Counted from the first letter of the stretch, positions 1 to 12,028 are shown. The stretch: 64,000 bases of DNA from Burhinus oedicnemus (GCA_008921705.1 VFFE01006841.1:321499-385498); one strand, 5' to 3'. The notes: generated by a model not told the origin, from the letters alone. Made by a program: numbers and translations.

Positions 1-1961
1 TTTCAATCTGGTGGTTTGGGGTTTTTTTCCGTACAATTTTTAAGTTCTGTATACTTTTGAAAATGTTTAGTAACAAAATCACGTAAGGATCTTCCAGAAT
101 TTAAAACTTAATTTCAATAATTTCTTGTTCTATGTATTGGATTTTATAATTTAAATAGTGAGTGGGCATATATATTTATATCAACTACTTCAGTAATCTA
201 AAACTTCAGATAATTAGTGTTTATTTCTGGCGATTATAATCCATTAATTGAAAGTATGTGGTCAAGTATTTTATTGTACTCTCTGGAGAAGTTTTTCAGC
301 AGGTTCTTCCTGTGTTTGTGCAGGATTGTTTGTAAAATGAATTTATCCATAGTAGGTCAGAATGTTTTTGTTGTTGACCTAGTCAGTCATAACGACGAGA
401 ATAGATCGCAGAGATCAAAATTAACTTCTTGGTTTTGCAAAGACTGCAAACAGTAGAATGTAAAGGAATGTGGAAAGCTTGTGATGATGTATCACCTTGA
501 TATAGCCAAGTTCCTAGAAAAATTGCATTGCTGGGTAAATTACCTCCCCTCCCTGCCCAATACCAGGCAGACATATATGATAGCCGTTTGAAAGAAGTGG
601 GAAGTAAGGGATGGGGGGGAAGGAGGGAGAAATGGCCATAGAAAGTATAACAGTTGCAGGCCTAGGCTTAAAAATGATGATTTACAATGGTCTAACAACT
701 GTGAAATATAGTGATTTATGCCAATCATTGAACTTCCACAGGATGGCAGTGTTGTAACACTTTCACGGTACTGTAAATGATTTATGTTGTAGTGAATTCT
801 TCAAAAATTGAGCTTCCTACAGCAAAAATATATTTCAGTGACATAAGAGGGAATAGATCAGTAGCTAGGCAAAGTAGTGCAATACAGATGCTTGAAGGAA
901 TACACCAGAGAAGACAGCAAGTGGTTGGAAATACCATCACAGTCACTTCAGTGACTTTTAGAAAGCATAAGGTACCCTGGGAGCATAATCCCCCAGTGAG
1001 ACCACACAGGTGCTATGGAAACAATACCATTGATAAATCATGTGCTCCCCAAGCCTGTCCTCATGGAGGTTAATAAAAGTTTGTATGAGAACAGGGATCT
1101 CTTCGTAAGATTGAGGCTGTAACAAAGACAGTGGTTTATGATTTGTAAGAGTGTTTAAAAATCTGGGAGGTGGATTATTGCTGTCTGCCACTGAAGGAAC
1201 AAAACCTTGTTTGGACTTCAAGTTGGCTGGTTACTTCAAACAGGATCAGACTCATGGCTGGTATTTCTCTCTTCCCCTCCCCTCTCTTCTTCACCCTGCA
1301 ATACTTGAGGACCAAAACTGTCAAAAAAAAGTATATGAATCTTAGTGCATACATAATTATTATTATTAATGCTAGTATTAATATTAATGAAGTTCTCAGC
1401 CTCTACTTTCGGGAGTGGCTATGAGTCCCCATGGTTGATATAAATCCATTAATACATATGTTTAATATTAATTTTTAATTCTATTGCTTTTCAGTTTCTT
1501 GGCATGTCTCTGCTCTTGTGTTAAAAAAAGAACAAGCATACCTCTTTGCATTTTCTAAATAGGTAGTGGACTCTTAAATGTTTTGCTTCTTTGAGGTCTG
1601 GTTCCTTCGATTTCTCCTCATATAGAAAGCTGCTTCTGTCATTTGTTATCTGAGAGCTCTTTCTCCCACCCATGACTCGCGAAAACAAAATGGGAAGAGA
1701 AGACTATTTCCAAGCTAGAGCATCTTAGGTAGATAAACAGTGCAATTAGGAGCAACAATACTTTGCTACTTCCTCTAAAATGGGATGCAATAGGCAAGTT
1801 TATTCTAGTCAAAGCAGGAAAAAATAATTAAGATGGCTGAAATATTTAGAATGACAGGGTTCTGTCAGTGTCACTGAAGTTGGGGGGGAGGATGGACTCT
1901 ACTGTGGAACCAATGCTTTTTGAAATGCGTGTATTCATTTTCTTCTCCCCTTTTTTCCTAG
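1..1961 (+). other. STT3B: STT3B intron (3' part)
   Basis: No STT3B exon or other recognisable coding sequence is seen here. The region is AT-rich with short homopolymer runs, and it ends in a good T/C tract before the first exon acceptor. Confidence 0.7.
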
Positions 1962-2060
1962 CATATAGCACTTTCTACATTGTGGGATTAATATTATCGA
2001 TGCAGATACCTTTTGTGGGGTTTCAGCCAATTAGAACGAGTGAACACATGGCAGCTGCAG
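1962..2060 (+). CDS. STT3B: STT3B exon (likely exon 6)
   Basis: The acceptor TTTTTTCCTAG precedes CATATAGC and the donor is GTAAGA. The exon encodes (A)[14 protein letters not shown] followed by [17 protein letters not shown](G), part of a transmembrane helix and the loop after it. It opens with two bases of a split Ala codon and ends with one base of a split Gly codon. The reading is almost identical to vertebrate STT3B. Confidence 0.96.
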
Positions 2061-3626
2061 GTAAGAAAATTAAATGTCTGCTTCCAAACAGCCTGCTTAG
2101 CACAGGAAAACCTGAAACCCTTGTGGCTTTGTTTCCTTGTATTAGAAAGAACACACACTAACAAAACAAACTGTTAAAGAAACAGGGGTACAATTTAGTG
2201 TCTGCAGGGAGGTGTTCTTTCCAGTTGACACATTATCCTTCTTTGTGTGAGCTAATGGAGGTAAAATGCCTCCATAACAGTGGATCAGTTGCGTGCTTTG
2301 ACAAGCACTTAATTTACACGTTGATAATCTACTGTTTTGCAATATAATGTTGCCTTCAAGCATTGTACATTGCAACATTCCTTATTGGTAAACACAGTTT
2401 TTACTGAGCAATTTGGTTTTAGAGTTGATAGTCTTCTGTAATTTTTCAAAGTGGGTTAAATACAAATGACTTAAAAATCAGCCTCCTGGTTAGTAATTTA
2501 AATAACTGATTTCAGTCTTGTTTGATTCTTTTTATTTCTTTAAAGTTGATTTTTCAATAGTTGTTAGCAGTCAGACATCTTGATTTCTTGACAGCAGTAA
2601 CCTCTGCTAAGCCTGAGGTTTATGTTTAACTGCATACATTGTTTGGGTGATATAGTTTAGTTTGTTAGATTGCTTGCTTTTTTTTTTATTATGTATAGTC
2701 ACTTATCAAAATGTATTTGGGACAGCAATTGGAATATCATTAACAGTTACCAGAAAAATACTTTTAAAAGTGGAGGTTTTTTTCAACAGTCTTTTGCATC
2801 TGAAGAATTTTGCATTTATTTAGTGAATAGAATTAGTGACTTTCTCTAGGAGTTCAGAACTAGTGAATTTCAACACTGTGCACCTCAAATTTATTATTAA
2901 ATTGAAGAAAGACCATACACTTGAGTTCTGTGTTTTCCTTCTGCCAGCTACCAGTGAATTTTCACTTTTGAATGGACTGATCGTTGGATTGATCTGATTA
3001 TATACATTGAAATGAGTAGCAACAGAAAAATCGTGTCCATGTTCTGGTTTAATGTTAAACTCTGAACAGCCTTTTTGAGGGTGTGGGGTGCTTACCCAGT
3101 GAATTCTGGTGTTTCAACACGAGCTTTATATAATTCGGTTGTCTGTTTCACTTAATGTTTGGGGTTTTTTCTTTCATTAAATCCTCCTGATTTGTTCAGT
3201 AGCTTAATTTCCATATATTTCTATATCAGCCTTGTGTTGCCTGGAGTCTGTGTCTTAATTTTTCACCAGGTCTAGGTATGTTAAGCTGTGTTTTTGTCGT
3301 AATCAATGCAATCTAGTTTTCAGGTGATTATCTCCACTTTAATTTGGGAGCAAAGAGGTGGTGGGTAGCAGAGCTCTTTATATAATAAGCAAAGAATGTT
3401 TTGGAGAGCATTTTCTCCCATTGCAAGCTTCTGTCACTGCAAGAAAGTATCATCCCTGTTAAGTATTAAAGGTTATTTGTCAGAAAATTATTTTAGACTA
3501 GTTTTTAGATGTAAGGGTGTACCTTACGTTTATTTTTCCAATTCAAGTACAGGCAAAGTATGCCAGTTGCTTTAACAGCTGTTACTGCTTTTGAGTATTT
3601 AAACAAAAACTTTCCTCTTTCTTTAG
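2061..3626 (+). other. STT3B: STT3B intron
   Basis: AT-rich intron of about 1.6 kb. I see no repeat family, RNA gene or exon in it. Confidence 0.8.
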
Positions 3627-3773
3627 GTGTTTTTGCACTGCTGCAGGCGTATGCATTTTTGCAGTATCTGAGAGACAGATTAACAAAGCAAGAATTTCAG
3701 ACATTGTTCTTCTTGGGTGTCTCACTAGCTGCTGGTATTGTATTCCTGAGTGTCATCTATTTGACATACACAG
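3627..3773 (+). CDS. STT3B: STT3B exon (likely exon 7)
   Basis: The exon lies between TTCTTTAG and the donor GTAAAT. It encodes (G)VFALLQAYAFLQYLRDRL, then TKQEFQTLFFLGVS and a hydrophobic stretch ending LSVIYLTYT(G). This gives two transmembrane segments joined by a charged loop. Length is 147 bases, and both borders split a Gly codon after its first base. Confidence 0.96.
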
Positions 3774-6519
3774 GTAAATAAATGTGAAACTAGTTTACCT
3801 TTGGAGCATGTAAACCAGGTGATCAACGTTTAGTTCAATCTAAAGTAGTTGTTGGCAATGTCACAGCAAACCAGTGCCCATGTTATTCTGCTTTTCTCTG
3901 TGTTGGAATTTACTGTGCTTTCTGGGCTGCAGGGAGAAAAAACTTTGTAGCGTAATTCCAATATTTCAGGTTTATCCACAATCCACATGATGATGTAAGA
4001 AGTCAGACTGGATGAGGAACTATATATAGCTAAAGCGTATTATGAAGATATGTATAGCTAATCTATTCTGAATAGCATTGATAGGTCACGGTCAGATTGC
4101 TTACTTTCCAAAATACTTGAACCTGATTTCTGGATGACTGAAATGCATCTGTAAGCTCTATTTTACTTCTGTGGTTCAGCCTCCAGTCTTCAAGGCAGTT
4201 CTACCCAATCTTACAAAAACAACCTTGTCTTTGCTTGGTTGCCATCCCCAGATGCCTCACTACCGTCTTCTGATTCCATGATATACTTCCTTGGTGATCA
4301 AATACTGTACTTCCTTCACCTGATGGAAAGAAAAGCAATTTTATTTTCCTAGCTAAACATATGTCACCCATGCAAAAATTGACTTCTGCTTGGTTTCAAT
4401 TGCATGATCTTAGTATTCTATCTCAAATACAGTTGTGTTTTGTCAGAGTTTTATTTTGGAAAAGAAAACCACTTTTCTGAGACTTGACTTCTTTTTATTT
4501 TAACTGACTTCTTTCTTGTACTTCTTTTTAGCAATGTTTCTGGCATAAATTTTTTTGGTATCAGTTGTTTAACATTTTGGACTGTTTAATAGCAGTTTTA
4601 TTTTTGTTAATTTTGATACCATTATTCCAAAAAATTACTTAGCATCTCTATTTGTTTGAAAGTCTTCCAAAACTTGCTGGTTTATGATTTACTTTTCAGT
4701 ATGTATGAGCAGGTCCTACTAATACTTAGTAAAAATTTTCAGACTGGCATATCAAAATAAAATTTGTCTTCTAATCTTAGCGTGCAGCAAAGTATGTCTT
4801 CTGTTGCAGTTCTTGGGAAGTGTTGATTTCAACTTCTGAAATTCACTGATCAGTACCAGTGCTTCACCAGATGGAACAAACCTCATTGCCTCAGCTTCTC
4901 CTGCTAATGCTGTGCAATCCAGGCTCCCGACTATCTCACGGCACTCTGATCCCTCACTGTTTTCTTAGTCATCCTCTTGCAGAAGGGTGCCCACATCTGG
5001 ACACTGTATCCTGGGTGCAGCACCTGGAAGAAGGGGTTTGAGGGTCTGGATTGAAGTTCTGCCTGACATAAGGCATGTCAGCCACTCTTTTCAATTTAGC
5101 ACTGTTCACTGTTTTAGCTTCTAGGGTACTTTTACTTTTTACTAGCCAACCAGCTGGACCCTGATCCACTGAGTACTGCTCTGAGCTTGTCAGTACAGCC
5201 AATTTTCAACCAATCAAGTGGTCTGTTTCTCCAGCCCATTCTTCTTCAGCTTATAAATGAGAAATTAGGAAAACTTTTCAAAAAACATTTAATAACGTAT
5301 TTCAGGAAGCTGTGCTCCATGATCTTTTCAGGGTCTCAGGTTACTGGCCTGTAGTTTCCTCCATATTCCTTCTCACCTTTCCTAGAGGTGTAGCATTAGC
5401 CATTTACCAGCTCCAGGGGCCTCCCTTATCCCGCTGATGAAGATGGTGGGTAGTTATCACATTGGCCAACTCTTTCAGCACCGTCAGATGAATGCCATCT
5501 AATCTCATGTTTTGGATACATTCAGAGAAGACCATAACCAGTAGTTCCCCATCTGCAGGCAGCTCCTTCTTGTGCATGCAGTGGTTTGGGAGTAAGCTTT
5601 ACATCCGACGACTGAAGGGAAAAAATATGTCTTGTCGTAGAATATTAACCACAATATATAAATGTCTAAACTAGATATTAAACTAAAACTTTCAGTCAGA
5701 TTATACTAATTTTAAATATCAGATAGAGGGAAAACACTGTGTCATGAACAAAGACTTGGGTAATAAAAGGCTTTAACTTTCTCTTGTTTCAACTTGTCTG
5801 TATCTGTCTTCAGAAGAAGCTGAAACAGATGCAAGGAAAGTGAAAATAAAATTAAGAAGAATCTTACTAATAACTATATATATTAATATCTTTCATCTGA
5901 TACTGATACTCTTTATTTTCATCTTATGATAATCAAGTATCTAAAGGCTTTGTTTAAAAAAAAAAAAAAAAAAACAAAAACAAAAAAACCCCAAACCCCA
6001 AACAAACGTAGAGCTTATCAGCATGTCTAGTAGCAGCTTTATATTCCATGCCACATGTAGATTCATCAGCAGAGTAACAATAGGAAACCAGTGTTTCATT
6101 GAGTATTAGTGTTTTTGCTATAGATTGTTCCCAGTTTCCTGCTCAGGCATTTCAGAAGAGTTAAATATTTTCTTATCAATTATATTTTCTTTTTCTTATA
6201 TTTCTTTATGGAGTATGAGTTGCTATCTGTCATATTCTTTGATAAATATTTTAATTATTATTGCATTACTTTGATTTTGGAGGTGTGCATGTCTTGATAC
6301 TCAACAAGTACAATGTGATCCTGTGAGAGTGTGATCCTTTAAGAGTGTGTTCTTCTAAAACTAGCTTCATGGTTGGTAGACTTTATAGCCTGCCTAATGC
6401 AGTAGGTCTAGTTCACATATATTCCAAGTTAATGAAATTTCTTTGGTTTTGTGCTAGAAAAATTACTGCATTTAAATACCTAGGCAGCAAAAGGTTTTTT
6501 TCCCCATTCTCTTTTTCAG
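3774..6519 (+). other. STT3B: STT3B intron with an old CR1
   Basis: About 2.7 kb. It holds a degraded antisense CR1 fragment (about 4860-5560), an A-tract at 5956-5974 followed by an A/C-rich run, and two imperfect copies of a 16-base unit at 6315-6346 (GTGATCC..AGAGT). The rest shows nothing recognisable. Confidence 0.8.
4860..5560 (-). mobile_element. Old CR1 LINE fragment
   Basis: On the minus strand this reads as the last part of CR1 ORF2 with many changes. Landmarks on the plus strand are CTGGACACTGTATCCTGGGT with GCAGCACC, GGTTACTGGCCTGTAGTTTC, and CAACTCTTTCAGCACCGTCA with GATGAATGCCATC. These fit CR1 text for the C-terminal reverse transcriptase region. No open frame survives. Both ends are approximate. 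It lies antisense to STT3B inside an intron. Confidence 0.65.
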
Positions 6520-6568
6520 GTTATATTGCTCCTTGGAGTGGCAGATTTTATTCATTGTGGGACACTGG
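6520..6568 (+). CDS. STT3B: STT3B 49-base exon (likely exon 8)
   Basis: A very short exon between CTCTTTTTCAG and the donor GTAAGT. It encodes YIAPWSGRFYSLWDT, with a split Gly codon at each side. This is the start of lumenal external loop 5, which in STT3 proteins reaches over the bound acceptor peptide and lipid-linked glycan. The shortness is a real feature and not a truncation, because the reading frame is kept on both sides. Confidence 0.95.
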
Positions 6569-8197
6569 GTAAGTAGGGATAAAGACTATAAGGATTTAGA
6601 TATCAATAACATTCTACTGAAAAATAATAATCTTCTGCTCTCCTTATCCTCAAATCCATTTAGTATCAGGCAGGAATATAGTAGGCTTTAATCAGTTATC
6701 TAAAGAAAGCATTTGTAGTGACTGTTTCATGACCTTTGCAACCATTTCACTAATTTGTCTGTTATATGTCTTGCTTCTTTGGAAGTCTTTGAATATGTAA
6801 TGATATGTTTTTCTATATGGAATTGTAGTGCTTCTTGGCATAAAGTAACCAAAAGTTGTACTAACACTTGAGGACACATTAAAGAGCCTTAAACTTAAGC
6901 TATTTTCATTGCGCAACATTGCAAGAAATTGCAAAGATGTTGCACATATGATCTTGCATGTTGACTGTTTATTGTGTTCATATATCTGTTTTGTGTGTGC
7001 AGATGTCTACCCTGAACGATTCTGGTTTATTCATGTATGTTTTCATGGGTAAAACCCTGTGTTAGTTCAGTTTTTGTTGCAGTAAACCTTTAAAAATCCA
7101 ATGTTGGATCCTTCAGCCAGCCAGGAGCATAGGAGTAAAACTGAAGAATTTTTTTTTTTTTTTGTAAATGTATTTAAGGTGTAATTCAATTGGTAGATTT
7201 GTTTGTTTGTTTTTTGTTTTAAGATTAAAAGCAGGGATAGGAGAACTTCAAACTTCTGCTGTTCAGGTTTTTTTCAAGCTCCTAAGTCCAGCTCATACAG
7301 ATTCTGTACCAACTCTGTAATAAATGTAGTAGAATAGATGACAGTAAAGAAGCCTCAGATTTGTTTGAAGAACATGTAGGTGTTGTTCCTTGCCTATAAA
7401 TTAAATGGTTACATACATACAAAGCATTAAATTTTTGAGGGCTTGTCTACATTAGAAAATCACATTGTGTTAAAACACACAATGCAGTTTTGAATGAGAA
7501 CTAGATCTCAGTGAAGAAAAGGACATATATTTGATACCTTACCATTCAGTCACATAGCACCCCAGATTAGGTCCATATGTATAGCTGTCTTTAATATAGA
7601 ACACAGTTTTGTCCTTGTCTGCACTGAGTGTTTGACATGTTGTTCAGCTGACATGTATTTCCAAGTGTAGACAAGGCCTGATTTATTCAGCATCTAAAAG
7701 GATGTGGGGGCATCAGTAACTGGTCTGGTATTTAATATTGTAACTTTCTGTACTAAGAAAATGAAGGTATTCTGTGTAGAGGAGGGTTTTCAAAATACAA
7801 TGTTGAAAATCTAGGAGACTTATTGGCATGGATGATTATCTCTTAAAAATATAATGATGGGGCTTGCCATAGCTGCGTGTTTTCATTTTGATGAATTTGG
7901 CCTCATATTCAGCCATAATAAAACCAAACATCTGTAATCTTCATTACTTTAATTACTATGGAAATTATCCTTTACATTGGTGTTTTAAACAACTCTATAC
8001 ACCAAATACTTCCTAAGTACACTAAGACCTGTGGACTTTCTTGGTATAAAAGTTTCATCAGATTTCTACTGAATAGAGCACGTGCCATTTTAAATTGAAA
8101 TGCTTCCTTTGAAATGAATTTCAGAATTCCTAATGTTTTCAAGTTTTAATAATTTTATCTTTTCAAAATAATTTGAACTGAATTTTTTTTAAAAAAG
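6569..8197 (+). other. STT3B: STT3B intron with a MITE
   Basis: About 1.6 kb. The main content is the inverted-repeat element at 7439-7678. The remainder is AT-rich unique sequence. Confidence 0.8.
7439..7678. mobile_element. MITE-like element with terminal inverted repeats
   Basis: The left end GGGCTTGTCTACATT matches the reverse complement of the right end (GGCCTTGTCTACACT) at 13 of 15 positions. The element is flanked by TGA at 7436-7438 and again at 7679-7681, a 3-base target duplication. It is 240 bases long with no coding capacity. An internal 8-base perfect stem (CATTGTGT / ACACAATG, 7463-7484) sits near the left end. A 3-base duplication fits PIF/Harbinger-type DNA transposons, and similar CTTGTCTACAC termini are, as I recall, known from reptile MITEs. 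The family name is an inference. Confidence 0.65.
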
Positions 8198-8352
8198 GTA
8201 TGCGAAAATTCACATCCCGATCATTGCCTCTGTGTCTGAGCATCAGCCTACAACATGGGTTTCCTTCTTTTTTGATCTGCATATTCTCGTGTGTACTTTC
8301 CCAGCAGGGCTGTGGTTCTGTATCAAAAACATCAATGATGAAAGAGTCTTTG
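8198..8352 (+). CDS. STT3B: STT3B exon with SVSE motif (likely exon 9)
   Basis: The exon follows AAAAAAG and ends at the donor GTAAGA. It encodes [20 protein letters not shown] and then a hydrophobic helix ending [12 protein letters not shown] is the conserved loop-5 motif whose Glu helps bind the acceptor Asn side chain in the OST active site. The acceptor tract is T-rich but is interrupted by A residues just before the AG. Confidence 0.96.
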
Positions 8353-10086
8353 GTAAGAGAAAATATTTAAAAATTGTTTTGAAAAATCTTGTCTTCAACT
8401 TGATTCTAGTTTGTTTTTGTTTGCTCAAAGCTGGTATATGGCTTGTTCTAAAAAAAGGTTTAAAAGTGATGTGTTTCAAGGTGATTATTAAACGTTGCCT
8501 GCACCCAGCAGTATATAAAACCATTTATAAGAATGCAGAGATTGGTGAAATGATGATGGAGCATTGTCCCAAGAGGTGGGACTGAAATATTGTTATGGTT
8601 CTGTTCTGCGGCTGGAGTTGCATGCTCTTCCACATGCTGATCTTGCAAACCATGCATTGGGGTGCAGTTCCATAGTGTAGTCCAGCCAGACTAACAGCTC
8701 GGTGCAAAGGGAAGGTCCCAACCCTGCGCAGGCTGCAAGGGACCCGACCCTTTCCTGGGTATGTGGCACTCATCCCATCATAGATGATGATTCAAAATGC
8801 CTTTTCTTTCCAGATTTTCTGCTATTTTAGTGAACGGAATCACTTGCTGTGGTACAAGTGCTAGATAAGGCACAAGCCTAAGCAGAGGTGTGGGGTCTCC
8901 CTATGTCAATGTCAACAAATTGTTTATTTGTACAAAGCTGTACTGTGAAAGCAGAGTTTTAAGACTATGAATGATCCTCGTAAGTATGTAATTTGAAGTT
9001 GTGGCCCATATGGAGGAGTGAAGATCACTCAGGTCTTGGGCTTTTACAGGGACAGGAGGCTCCAGACGTTAGTCTGCCTGTTAGGATTACCTAAGAGGTA
9101 TGTGAGCGGTGGGAACACTTCCTGTGTTAAATCCAGTGACTCTGGGGTATTCTGCTCTCGGTGGCTTACAATGAGTCCTTGTCAAGACCAGTGCTGGGTA
9201 ACTCACTTTCAGCCTCTTACTGCTGCATCATCCATTTAAGTGAGCATAAAGAGACCTATGAATGAGAATGGAGAGCCATGCTACTTCACTACAAAGTAGA
9301 AAATATTTATGTAATGTAATCTGATAAATCAGTGTCCCTTGATTTCTGTGGCAAACCTTTCACAAGAGTATCTTGTTAAGCTGTAGCAGAAAAGGCCTAA
9401 CAACTATTACTTGAACAATAGATATTCCTAACCAGTGCATATGGGTTTGTTTGGGTTTTTTTCCCTCCTAAGAAAAGCATCCTGAATGTTCCATATGATT
9501 CTGAAAATCTTGTTTTGGGATTTTTTTGGGAGAGGAGTGGAGATAATATTATTCAGGAAAACTTGCTTCAGAATTGGGCTCATGATATTGTGTTATTTGT
9601 CTGTATGGAATTATAATGTAGACAAGCCCCCAATTTGTCCACAGATATCTTTAACTTAAATTAAAATTCGATGTTTACATTAAATTCTAACACTTTCTTT
9701 TGCTTTTTCAGTTTCAATAACGTGTTTGGTCTAGGGCTGTTTGACCTTTTTAATCAAATGAAGCTACCTATTATTCCACTAGTATTAAATTTCACTAATA
9801 ATGTATCTTCTGACACATTATTAATGAATATGAAAATGGGGTTGTGTTATTGTTAACAGTTGTCAAGATGAACTTCAGGAAGGGTTTGAGACTTAAAAGG
9901 GATAAACGTTAATTGAACTTCATCTCTGTAAATTAAAAAGCAATGAAATGCAAGATGCATACTCAAGGCTTTATATACGCAGATGCTCGACCCACTCTCA
10001 GAAATAGTTTTATGGAGAGCATGTACGTGTGCAGTCAGAGTAAGTGTTATTTTCTAAATGTCATCGGTAGATTTGTTTCTTTTCAG
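8353..10086 (+). other. STT3B: STT3B intron
   Basis: About 1.7 kb. Apart from a GTAGACAAGCCC terminus-like motif near 9619-9630, nothing is recognisable. Open frames here (for example 8232-8585, which runs on from the exon) are readthrough and not separate genes. Confidence 0.8.
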
Positions 10087-10298
10087 TTGCTCTGTATGCA
10101 ATCAGCGCCGTTTACTTTGCTGGTGTGATGGTTCGGCTGATGCTCACTTTGACTCCAGTGGTCTGCATGCTGTCTGCAATTGCTTTCTCCAATGTCTTTG
10201 AGCGTTATTTGGGTGATGATATGAAGAGGGAAAACCCACCAATAGAGGACAGCAGTGATGAGGATGACAAAAGGAACCCCGGCAACCTATATGATAAG
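10087..10298 (+). CDS. STT3B: STT3B exon with last membrane helices and acidic linker
   Basis: The acceptor is TTTCTTTTCAG and the donor is GTGAGG. The exon encodes (V)ALYAISAVYFAGVMVRLML, TPVVCMLSAIAFSNVFERYL and then GDDMKRENPPIEDSSDEDDK. It therefore carries a transmembrane pair with a buried Arg, followed by the acidic cytosolic linker typical of STT3B. Compared with the human protein as I recall it, only a few residues differ (for example FERYLG for FEHYLG). Confidence 0.96.
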
Positions 10299-11156
10299 GT
10301 GAGGGGAAGGAGCAAAAATTAGAAGTCAGAAACCAGCTTATTTTTACACTTTTTTTTTTGGGGGGGGGGGTGGGTGTCAAAGTGTTTTAAATAGCTCTAG
10401 AGGTCTGAATCACTAGCATTTAAATTTAGAGCAAATATTGATGTTCTCCAATAAGGTGTAACTGAAGTCCTGCAAAAAAAATCGGTGTCAGTGTAGAAGT
10501 GGTTCCTTCTAGCTTGATCGGTGATGAGCCTTTAACCTAAAGGAAGTGTAGTGTTGACCCAGCTTTCTGTAGAAGCGATGGCAGACAGTTGCTTGCTCTC
10601 CTTAACTAGTTATAGCAGTCTGTGTCACTGAATGGTTCCCTCTTGTATTTCCTCTAAAACATGGTGAAATTGAAGAATAATGTATTTTATGAAAAAGTAT
10701 TTCTCTTCATAAACTTGCATACTCTCTTCATCATGGAAAAAAATGCTGTTAGGTGTTAATTTTTTTTATCTCTTAGGATTTGTTATACTGACCTTGGCAA
10801 TGCATGAGCCTTGGGTTTCCCCCTTTTCCTTGGTAAATACCTGTGCCTTTCTCTTTTCCACCCTGCCTTATAAAAGGGCATCATCATACTGAGCCAAACC
10901 AAGGAAGTCATGCATTGACCCCCACCTAATAGGTTTTTTTTCTTCTGAAAGAGGCTTTCAAGGAATCATCCATTTTTGCAGGTTGCTGGATTGTCAAAAT
11001 ATTCTTGTGCATACTTAGTTAATTTACTTTACAACTTGGTATAGCTTTATAGTATCCCGTAGCATTTATGGGGTGTATGTGGTGAAAAAAAAGGCATGGG
11101 TTCCATTGTCAAGGGTGACAGCAGTTGCCATAACAAATATATTTGTGTTTGTTTAG
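10299..11156 (+). other. STT3B: STT3B intron
   Basis: About 0.86 kb. It contains a T-run joined directly to a G-run at about 10350-10370, which is a likely sequencing or polymerase trouble spot. Nothing else is recognised. Confidence 0.8.
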
Positions 11157-11344
11157 GCAGGCAAAGTGAGAAAACATGTGTCTGAACAGGAAAAAACAGA
11201 AGAAGGACTGGGTCCCAATATCAAAAACATTGTTACTATGCTGATGCTGATGTTGTTGATGATGTTTGCTGTTCACTGTACCTGGGTAACTAGCAATGCA
11301 TACTCCAGCCCCAGCGTTGTTCTTGCTTCCTATAACCATGATGG
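11157..11344 (+). CDS. STT3B: STT3B exon with final transmembrane helix
   Basis: The exon lies between TGTTTAG and the donor GTAAGT. It encodes AGKVRKHVSEQEKTEEGLGP, then the helix IVTMLMLMLLMMFAVHCTWV, then TSNAYSSPSVVLASYNHD(G). The Met/Leu-rich helix is the last membrane span, after which the chain enters the ER lumen. Confidence 0.96.
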
Positions 11345-11856
11345 GTAAGTAAGGTCTAGAGGTCTGAAAATAATTAAAGGGCAAAAGCCTTTCTACTTTC
11401 TTTGCGTTAGCAGTTTCCTTTACGTTCTTTTAATCACTTCTTGTTAGATTAAGGCAGAATTGTCACCTGAATAAAAAATTCTTAATACTCTGATTTTGAA
11501 AAAGATACAACATTTTCTGAAATATTTAATGTAAATACATAAAAATAATCCTATCTAAAGCCAATAAAGATGACGGTCAAAAAAAAAGAAAGTTTTTGAG
11601 TCAACTGGGAAAACTTGCTTATGAATATATATTCGACTGGAATTTAGTCACATCTTCATTTAGTCACATCTTCAAAAGCAGTTCAGCTTTGGCTTTTCAG
11701 CTGTCAGTGGGTTCCAACTTACTGCTGGGACTGGATCCCTCAAAGGGAGCTGAATGCATAAGAAAACCCTTATTTCTGAGCCCAGATTTATCACACTGCA
11801 GTTAATGTTTTGCTTATATTTGTACCAATGTGTATAAAATGAACTCTCTTCTTCAG
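11345..11856 (+). other. STT3B: STT3B intron
   Basis: Intron of 512 bases. It contains a perfect 16-base tandem duplication at 11642-11673 (ATTTAGTCACATCTTC twice). Confidence 0.8.
11642..11673. repeat. Perfect 16-base tandem duplication
   Basis: Two adjacent identical copies of ATTTAGTCACATCTTC, with no mismatch. Identity this high suggests a recent slippage or end-joining event in the intron. Confidence 0.95.
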
Positions 11857-12028
11857 CACTCGGAATATCCTAGATGACTTCAGAGAAGCCTACTACTGGT
11901 TGAGACAAAACACAGACGAGCACGCCAGAGTGATGTCGTGGTGGGACTATGGTTATCAGATAGCAGGAATGGCTAACAGGACAACCTTGGTTGATAACAA
12001 CACTTGGAACAACAGCCACATAGCCCTG
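11857..12028 (+). CDS. STT3B: STT3B exon with WWDYG catalytic motif
   Basis: The acceptor is CTTCTTCAG and the donor is GTAAGG. The exon encodes [20 protein letters not shown] and then [19 protein letters not shown] (about residues 312-316 here, human 604-608) recognises the Ser/Thr at the +2 position of the sequon. Three sequons follow: NRT, NNT and NNS, matching the known N-glycans of human STT3B at 616, 623 and 627. All key residues are intact. Confidence 0.97.

Noticed and set aside
8232..8585. 117-codon open frame
   Set aside because: Its first part is STT3B exon 8198-8352; the rest is readthrough into the intron after the GTAAGA donor.
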